In this document: positions 59,386 through 64,000 of the stretch, in pieces
Numbering within the stretch: the stretch's first letter is position 1
How the letters are laid out: each line of letters opens with the position of its first letter
Assembly (NCBI GenBank): GCA_937901745.1
Contig: CALGSZ010000130.1
Coordinates: forward strand, 22,195 to 86,194
Reading direction: 5' to 3'
Source of the DNA: an uncultured Chloroflexota bacterium
GTDB lineage: Bacteria > Chloroflexota > Chloroflexia > Thermomicrobiales > UBA6265
Length of the DNA: 64,000 nucleotides
Program-made: the position numbers and the translations under genes
The notes under the pieces: generated by a model
Told to the model about the DNA's origin: nothing
Database searches by the model: none
The model's input: the letters and a program-made list of their open reading frames with translations, nothing else

Positions 59386-62130
59386 GTGCTGGTTCGGCGA
59401 ATTGGAGAGGTGAATCAACACGAGTGGCGCAACGTGCTCGCGCTCGGCGCCCTCGCCGTAGCGACCTATGCGTTCGTGCCCGAAGGCTTACCTCGTGACC
59501 TCAGCTACGTCGGCATCGGTGTCCTCTGGACGGTCCTAGCGTATGTTGGGCTCCGTCGCCTCCACCCGGAGCCATTCACCCCCTGGCTCGCCCTGATTGC
59601 CGGTCAAGCACTCACCGTCACCGGTGATCTCATCTGGCTCGTCTACACCCAGCAGTTTCACCGCGAGCTGCCTGTACCGTCGGTCGCGGATGTCCCCTAT
59701 CTCGCGGGATATCCCTTCCTCGCGCTCGGTCTGCTCCTCATCGTGCGGGCACGGACGGGCCGGAATGATCGCGCCGGCGTACTTGACGCCAGCATCATCA
59801 CGCTTGGGATCGGTGTCGCGACGTGGGTCTTCTTGATCGAGCCGAGCAGCATCGCATCGGCCACGCCACTCGGAGAGCGCCTGGTCGCGCTCGCCTACCC
59901 GCTCATGGACCTGCTCTTGCTAGCCATGACGGCGCGACTCTTCCTGACGCCCGGCGCGCGGCCGCCCGCGCTAGTGCTGCTTACGCTCAGCTTGATCGCC
60001 GCGCTCATCGCCGACACGTTCTTCGTCGAGTCAACCGTCTTCGCGGCGACGTTCGCCGAGGAAACGCTCGATCTCCTGTGGCTCTCCTCGTACGTCCTGC
60101 TCGCCGTCGCCATCTGGCACCCCACGGTCGCCAAGGTCGCGGAGCCCGCGGCCTTTGAGCCGGAGCGGCTGTCGTACCGGCGATTCGCGGCTCTCTCCTT
60201 CGCCGCGACACTTGCGCCTGTCGCGATCTGTTTTCAGGCGATGCGGGACGCGCCAATGGCTATCCCGATGATCGTCTGCGGCTCAGCGGCGCTCGTCGTG
60301 TGTACGTTGCTGCGCGCGAGTCAGTTGGTTCGTCAGCTCGAAAGCTCGCTCGATCGTCGGCTCGTGGCTGAAAACGAGCTGCGAGTGGCAGAAGCGCGCT
60401 ACCGTCAGCTCGTCGAGCAGATCCCGGCGGCGCTCTACCTGCAAGGCCCGGATCTCCTGCGCCCGCCGCTCTATGTAAGCCCGCGCATTCAAGAGATCCT
60501 CGGCTATCCCGCCAGCGATTGGCTCGAGAAGCCCGGCTTTTGGACCGATTGTCTCCACCCGGATGACCGGGACCGAGTGCTGCGTGACCATGAGCGCGCC
60601 TCGGATACGCTCCAGCCGCTGGCGATGGAATATCGCATCTTCGCAAGAGATGGCCGCGTCGTCTGGATTCGCGACGAGGCATTGTGGTTCCCCTCACCCG
60701 ACGGCGACGGTGGCTATTGGCAGGGCCTGATCCTCGATATCACCGAGCGGAAGCGAGTTGAAGAGGAGCTTGAGTTCCGGGCCTTCCACGATCCCCTCAC
60801 CGGGCTGCCCAATCGCGCTCTATTCCTCAATCGGCTCGAGCATGCGCTTGCGCGCTCTCGCGAGCATGGGGACGCCGTTGCTGTCCTCTTCCTCGATCTC
60901 GACCGCTTCAAGCTGGTCAATGACTCCCTCGGCCACGAGGCGGGCGATCAGCTGCTGACCGGCGTGGCGCAACGGCTCGCCAGCAACATTCGCACCGGCG
61001 ACATGGTCGCGCGGTTCGGGGGTGATGAGTTCACCATCCTCCTCGAGCAGGTCCAGGACGTCGGCGAAGCGACTCGTGTCGCCGAGCGCTTGATCGAGGC
61101 GCTCGATACGCCGTTCACGATCGCGGGCCGGGAAGTGAACGCCGCGACCAGCATCGGCATCGCGGTCGGGGCGGGCCAGACGACGAGCGCGGCCGACTTC
61201 CTGCGCGATGCCGATTCGGCGCTCTACCGCGCCAAGGTCACCAAGCGCGGCAGCTTCCTCGTGTTCGAGCCAGCAATGGCCGAGGAGGCGATCGCGCGCC
61301 TCGAGTTCGAAACGGCGCTCCGCCAGGCTGTGCGAGACGATCAGATTCGCGTCCACTACCAGCCGATTATCGACTTGCGCGACGGCCGACTCGTCGGAGT
61401 TGAGGCCTTGGCGCGCTGGAAGCATCCGACTCGCGGCCTGCTTGGGCCGGCCGAGTTCATCCCGCTCGCTGAGGAGATGGGCTTGATTGCGCCGCTCGGC
61501 ATCTGCGTGTTGGAGACAGCCTGTCGTCACCTTCGCGCCTGGCAAGACGAATTCCCTGAGGCCGCGCCCGAGACAGTGACCGTCAATCTCTCGCCGCTGC
61601 AGCTGGCTCGCCCCGATCTGATTGACGACATCAAGCGGATTTTGGCCGAGACTCGTCTCTCTCCCTGGCGTCTCCAGCTCGAGATCACCGAGCGCACCGT
61701 CCTCGACTCGACTCCTGAGCTGGTGGAACAGCTGGGGGCCCTAAAGGCGCTCGGCCTGCGTCTTGCCATCGACGACTTCGGGGCCGGGCACGCCGGCTTC
61801 TCATCGTTGAAGCATCGGTCCATTGACACGCTGAAGATCGATCGAGGCGTCATCGCCGGGCTCGGCGTCGCCCTCGAAGATTCCGCGCTCGTGCAAGCGC
61901 TGATCGACTTCGCCAAGATGCTCAGGCTGACCGTGGTCGCGGAAGGAATCGAGCGCAGCGCGCAAGCGCAGACCTTGCGCGACCTTGGATGCGACCTCGG
62001 TCAAGGCCGGCTCTTTGATGGCGCGTTGCCGCCCCAAGCACTCCGTGCACGTCTCGCGTCCGGCAAGCGCTGTGATGTCGGGTCATCCTCGACCGAAACC
62101 GTCGTCTCTCACCAGTCGAGCGTGGCCTAA
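59386..62130 (+). CDS. Membrane-bound PAS-GGDEF-EAL cyclic-di-GMP enzyme
   Basis: About 914 residues. Eight or so membrane helices fill ~15-310. A PAS/PAC domain at ~325-460 has YVSPRIQEILGYPASDWLEK and WQGLILDITERKRVEEELEF. The GGDEF domain follows: DPLTGLPNRALFLNRLEHAL, then VARFGGDEFTILLEQ with R-x-x-D five residues before it (inhibitory I-site). The EAL domain has VGVEALARWKHP and LAIDDFGAGHAGFSSLKHRS. Both catalytic motifs are intact, so both synthesis and breakdown of c-di-GMP are possible. GTG 59386 has GGGAG six bases upstream; earlier in-frame starts reach 59206. Confidence 0.88.
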   Translation: MLVRRIGEVNQHEWRNVLALGALAVATYAFVPEGLPRDLSYVGIGVLWTVLAYVGLRRLHPEPFTPWLALIAGQALTVTGDLIWLVYTQQFHRELPVPSVADVPYLAGYPFLALGLLLIVRARTGRNDRAGVLDASIITLGIGVATWVFLIEPSSIASATPLGERLVALAYPLMDLLLLAMTARLFLTPGARPPALVLLTLSLIAALIADTFFVESTVFAATFAEETLDLLWLSSYVLLAVAIWHPTVAKVAEPAAFEPERLSYRRFAALSFAATLAPVAICFQAMRDAPMAIPMIVCGSAALVVCTLLRASQLVRQLESSLDRRLVAENELRVAEARYRQLVEQIPAALYLQGPDLLRPPLYVSPRIQEILGYPASDWLEKPGFWTDCLHPDDRDRVLRDHERASDTLQPLAMEYRIFARDGRVVWIRDEALWFPSPDGDGGYWQGLILDITERKRVEEELEFRAFHDPLTGLPNRALFLNRLEHALARSREHGDAVAVLFLDLDRFKLVNDSLGHEAGDQLLTGVAQRLASNIRTGDMVARFGGDEFTILLEQVQDVGEATRVAERLIEALDTPFTIAGREVNAATSIGIAVGAGQTTSAADFLRDADSALYRAKVTKRGSFLVFEPAMAEEAIARLEFETALRQAVRDDQIRVHYQPIIDLRDGRLVGVEALARWKHPTRGLLGPAEFIPLAEEMGLIAPLGICVLETACRHLRAWQDEFPEAAPETVTVNLSPLQLARPDLIDDIKRILAETRLSPWRLQLEITERTVLDSTPELVEQLGALKALGLRLAIDDFGAGHAGFSSLKHRSIDTLKIDRGVIAGLGVALEDSALVQALIDFAKMLRLTVVAEGIERSAQAQTLRDLGCDLGQGRLFDGALPPQALRARLASGKRCDVGSSSTETVVSHQSSVA

Positions 62131-62151
62131 TTCGCAACTTCCTCTACTTCG

Positions 62152-63132
62152 TCAGCGCCGCACCAAATTGCGAGCGAGGAACAGCACGTTAGCCGGCCGC
62201 TCTGCAAGGCGACGCATCAGGTAGAAGTACCACTCCGGCCCGAACGGCGTGGCGATCAGCACCCGATGCCCCCGCGCCACCAGCGCCCGCTGCAGTTGCG
62301 GCCGAATGCCGTAGAGCATCTGGATCTCATAGCGGTCGTGACCGATCCCGTGCCGCGCGGCAAAGGCAATCATGTGCTCGATGATCCGCTCGTCGTGAGT
62401 GGCAATCGCCGTGAAGCCGCCTTCCAGGAGAGAGCGCTCAGCCAAGGAAACGTAGTTCCGGTCAACGTCCACCTTCTTCGGGTAGGCGACGCTCGGCGGC
62501 TCCAGATAGGCGCCTTTGACGATGCGTAGGTTCGGCCGGAGCGGGAGCAGATCCTCCAGATCGCGGGCGCTTCGGTAGAGATACGACTGAAGGACCATGC
62601 CGACGTTCTCGTGTCCATCAGCCCGCAACCTCCGGTAGATCCGCAACGTCGGATCGACGCGCGCCGACTCCTCCATATCGAGGCGGATGAAGTTGCCCTG
62701 TGACGCGGCATGGGAGACGAGCGCGGCCGCATTGCGATAGGCCACCTCCTCACCGAGATCGAGTCCCAGGTGCGTGAGCTTCAAGGCGATGTTCGTGACC
62801 AGTCCTTCCGTCGCGATCCGATCGAGGATCTGCCGATACTGTTCCACCACCCAGGCCGCCGTCGCCTCGTCCCTCACACCTTCCCCGAGCAGCGTGGTAT
62901 TGGTGCGGAACCCCTGCTCATTGAGCGCACGCAAGACCTTGACCGCTTCGTCCAGCGTCTCGCCCGCAACGAAGCGGGAGGCGCCCAGCCGCATGCCATA
63001 TCGGCGCACCGCCTTGGCGACAAGACGATTGTGCGTCCCGGTCAGGATCAGCTTGCGAAAGACAGAATTGATCGGTAGCCGCTCCCGCCAGGACGGAGAC
63101 GAGAGCGGGAACGCTCCTTCAGACGATGCCAC
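62152..63132 (-). CDS. Proline dehydrogenase (monofunctional)
   Basis: About 326 residues, the usual length of single-domain PRODH. LTHLGLDLGEEVAYRNAAAL, then NFIRLDMEESARVDPTLRIY, and VGMVLQSYLYRSARDLEDLL, LRIVKGAYLEPPSVAYPKK, GFTAIATHDERII and ATPFGPEWYFYLMRRLAERP give the flavin-binding TIM barrel with the R-x-x-E-R-type end of the family. It oxidises proline to pyrroline-5-carboxylate. GTG 63132 has GGGAGG seven bases upstream; GTG 63168 has none. No pyrroline-5-carboxylate dehydrogenase is adjacent. Confidence 0.9.
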   Translation of the reverse strand: MASSEGAFPLSSPSWRERLPINSVFRKLILTGTHNRLVAKAVRRYGMRLGASRFVAGETLDEAVKVLRALNEQGFRTNTTLLGEGVRDEATAAWVVEQYRQILDRIATEGLVTNIALKLTHLGLDLGEEVAYRNAAALVSHAASQGNFIRLDMEESARVDPTLRIYRRLRADGHENVGMVLQSYLYRSARDLEDLLPLRPNLRIVKGAYLEPPSVAYPKKVDVDRNYVSLAERSLLEGGFTAIATHDERIIEHMIAFAARHGIGHDRYEIQMLYGIRPQLQRALVARGHRVLIATPFGPEWYFYLMRRLAERPANVLFLARNLVRR

Positions 63133-63251
63133 ACGCGGCCCTCCCACAATGCGACCGTTCTCCGCCACTGCACGTTAGCCATCCGAACATCCTCTCGCAA
63201 GAGGGCACCTGCAGACGGGTCCCGCCCCCATCCGGGCTATGCCGCGTGACA

Positions 63252-63280
63252 TTGACGTCCAGAGAGGCCCATGGTAAGGT
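63252..63280 (+). promoter_or_regulatory. Candidate promoter of the leader/sRNA locus
   Basis: TTGACG (63252-63257), a 17-base spacer and TAAGGT (63275-63280). The -35 is good, the -10 weak. Transcription from here would cover the structured segment and end at the hairpin 63475-63508. Confidence 0.4.
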
Positions 63281-63388
63281 GACGGCAGCGGTCCAGGATG
63301 CGGTAGTGGCCCTGGGCCGCAATTTTGCACCTTGGCACCTTGCAGGGTAAGTCCAAGCAATCCGCGCAGGGTAAAGGAGGTGATGCCC

Positions 63389-63442
63389 ATGAGTAGTAGT
63401 CACGGTCTGATGGGCATCACGGCGGAGGTCGAGCGCCTTTAG
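63389..63442 (+). CDS. 17-codon ORF with very strong ribosome-binding site
   Basis: ATG 63389 encodes MSSSHGLMGITAEVERL and then TAG. AGGAGG lies eight bases upstream inside the longest Shine-Dalgarno match in the window. The start codon is within the 11-bp hairpin stem, so translation may be controlled by RNA folding. It could be a leader peptide or a small protein; the family is unknown. An in-frame ATG at 63383 is badly spaced. Confidence 0.35.
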   Translation: MSSSHGLMGITAEVERL

Positions 63443-63474
63443 GCGTCTACGACTGCCGTGGTGCCCAGACACCA

Positions 63475-63508
63475 ACACGGGGCCGGTCCGAAAGGATCGG
63501 CCCCGTGT
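63475..63508 (+). terminator. Strong GNRA-loop terminator hairpin
   Basis: A 15-bp stem, ACACGGGGCCGGTCC / GGATCGGCCCCGTGT, with loop GAAA and one G-T pair, followed by CGTTTAATT. It closes the candidate RNA transcript. Confidence 0.65.
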
Positions 63509-63624
63509 CGTTTAATTCAGTCGCGCTAACTCAGAAATGAGTGAATCACGCGCCAGACAGAGATGGGCGGCACCCGGTCTCGGTCAGAGACTAGGCACGT
63601 TGTGCGAATCCCATGCAAAGAGAA

Positions 63625-63652
63625 GGAGCGGCGGCTGTTTCGCCACCGCTCC
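63625..63652 (-). terminator. Terminator of the Gly/Ser-rich gene
   Basis: The minus strand reads GGAGCGGTGGC-loop-GCCGCCGCTCC with one mismatch in an 11-base stem, then TTCTCTTT. It lies 35 bases after the stop of the partial gene at 63687. Confidence 0.6.
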
Positions 63653-63686
63653 CCGTTGTGACTCATATTCTCGCCGAATTGCGCGG

Positions 63687-64000
63687 CTAATCCTCGACGA
63701 TACCCATTCGGACGCGAGAGAACGTAACGCGCACGGAGCGCTGCCGTCGGCGCCGCGTAGCGGCACTCGCGCCGCCACCACCGCCGCCGGTACTAGCCGC
63801 GCTGGCAGAGCCACCGGAGCCACCCGAAGCCGCGGCGGTAAGCCCCCCGCCCGACTCAGATCCGCCACCGGCGCCATCGCCGCTGGAAGAGCCACCCGAA
63901 CCGGCGGAAGCCGACGTGGTGCCGCCAGTGCCTCCGCCTCCAGCGCCGCTGTTGCCGCCGCCTCCGCTGCCACCGCTCGTGGCGCCGCCGGAGGTCGCGC
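63687..64000 (-). CDS. 3' end of a Gly/Ser-rich low-complexity protein (start beyond window)
   Basis: A minus-strand frame open to the window edge, with TAG at 63687-63689. It reads as alternating Gly/Ser/Ala/Thr (TSGGATSGGSGGGGN and similar) for about 80 residues, then a basic stretch ATRRRRQRSVRVTFSRVRMG and the end IVED. Glycines mostly use GGC, in line with local codon bias, which makes this frame better than the overlapping Ala/Arg frame ending at 63584. A hairpin with a T-rich tail follows the stop. Function cannot be judged from the tail; it looks like a flexible linker with a short basic end. Confidence 0.5.
   Translation of the reverse strand, partial: ATSGGATSGGSGGGGNSGAGGGGTGGTTSASAGSGGSSSGDGAGGGSESGGGLTAAASGGSGGSASAASTGGGGGGASAATRRRRQRSVRVTFSRVRMGIVED

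Larger units (their letters stand above)
63288..63508 (+). ncRNA. Candidate structured RNA or leader transcript
   Basis: About 220 bases between a promoter-like element and a terminator, with little long coding capacity. It holds a tandem GCACCTTG (63327-63342), a 9-base direct repeat GCAGGGTAA (63342 and 63366), a near-perfect anti-anti-SD segment AAAGGAGGTGAT (63373-63384), and an 11-bp stem GTGATGCCCAT / ATGGGCATCAC (63380-63390 with 63410-63420). A second stem, CACGGC / GCCGTG with inner pairs, follows (63418-63461). I do not recognise a known RNA family. Confidence 0.4.

Noticed and set aside
63373..63384. Possible remnant of a 16S rRNA 3' end (antisense)
   Set aside because: Only about 12 bases match the anti-SD region and neighbouring rRNA sequence is absent; a Shine-Dalgarno is simpler.
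63584..63973. A 129-codon Ala/Arg-rich minus-strand frame
   Set aside because: Its codon bias is poorer than the overlapping Gly/Ser frame, and it runs past that frame's stop and through the terminator hairpin.

Overview
The window is high-GC bacterial chromosome, roughly two-thirds G+C by eye with strongly C/G-biased third codon positions. It looks like a member of the Chloroflexota, most plausibly Thermomicrobia (Sphaerobacter-like). The clues are secreted proteins with Ala/Thr/Pro-rich linkers (TPTPTP, ATPEATPE), several TIGR03663/Agl23-type GT39 proteins, substrate-binding proteins sharing an SRREL-V-RA--LGL-AP leader, and DUF4388 and Rdx/SelW proteins. The taxonomic call is inference. 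I saw no tRNA or rRNA genes, CRISPR array, insertion sequence or prophage. The only classical RNA gene is a complete tmRNA at 24.5-24.9 kb.

Layout. 0-3.7 kb: two tandem GT39-type membrane proteins, the first cut by the window edge, the second fused to an NHL propeller. 3.7-6.2 kb: two paralogous orphan lipoprotein substrate-binding proteins. 6.5-8.3 kb: a small acidic protein, a methyltransferase and a repeat-rich intergenic island. 8.3-16.6 kb: a minus-strand surface-polysaccharide operon with four successive ATGA stop/start overlaps (degenerate glycoside hydrolase-like protein, two O-antigen ligase-like proteins, flippase-like membrane protein, GT4, small membrane protein), followed by a MoxR ATPase. 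16.7-22.8 kb: a GAF histidine kinase convergent with glcDEF. 23.1-25.9 kb: EVE, [2Fe-2S] thioredoxin-like and OsmC proteins, then tmRNA and a GT2. 26-28.8 kb: a DUF4388 protein and a NarL-type two-component pair. 28.9-33.1 kb: an SDR divergent from a sugar ABC importer (permease, binding protein, permease, no ATPase). 33.2-38.3 kb: DoxX-like protein, secreted protein, acetamidase, Tag glycosylase, a PNPOx-like protein and a SelW-like selenoprotein. 38.7-47.1 kb: an orphan family 5 binding protein, an ECF sigma/anti-sigma pair, and a TetR regulator with a visible promoter and operator upstream of a MacB/FtsX-type exporter. 47.3-53.5 kb: FAH-family enzyme, Gfo/Idh oxidoreductase, sulfatase, GNAT, cupredoxin-like protein and sugar dehydrogenase. 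53.5-54.3 kb: a second repeat island. 54.3-59 kb: a threonine dehydratase-like enzyme behind an Opp-type importer lacking ATPases. 59.4-64 kb: a GGDEF/EAL protein, proline dehydrogenase, a candidate structured RNA with a 17-codon ORF, and the 3' end of a Gly/Ser-rich protein.

The most notable observation is at 38.1-38.3 kb. An 85-codon SelW/Rdx-type gene has an in-frame UGA exactly at the second redox position (C-T-S-U), followed by a hairpin with an AGGUU loop that fits the bacterial SECIS pattern. Ordinary gene calling would truncate it to about 60 codons and lose the active site. Also worth a second look: two related repeat families shared by islands 46 kb apart; a glycoside hydrolase-like protein with both expected catalytic glutamates replaced; and a short RNA whose near-perfect Shine-Dalgarno and start codon sit in an 11-bp hairpin. 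I do not see a complete unknown multi-gene system and do not claim one.
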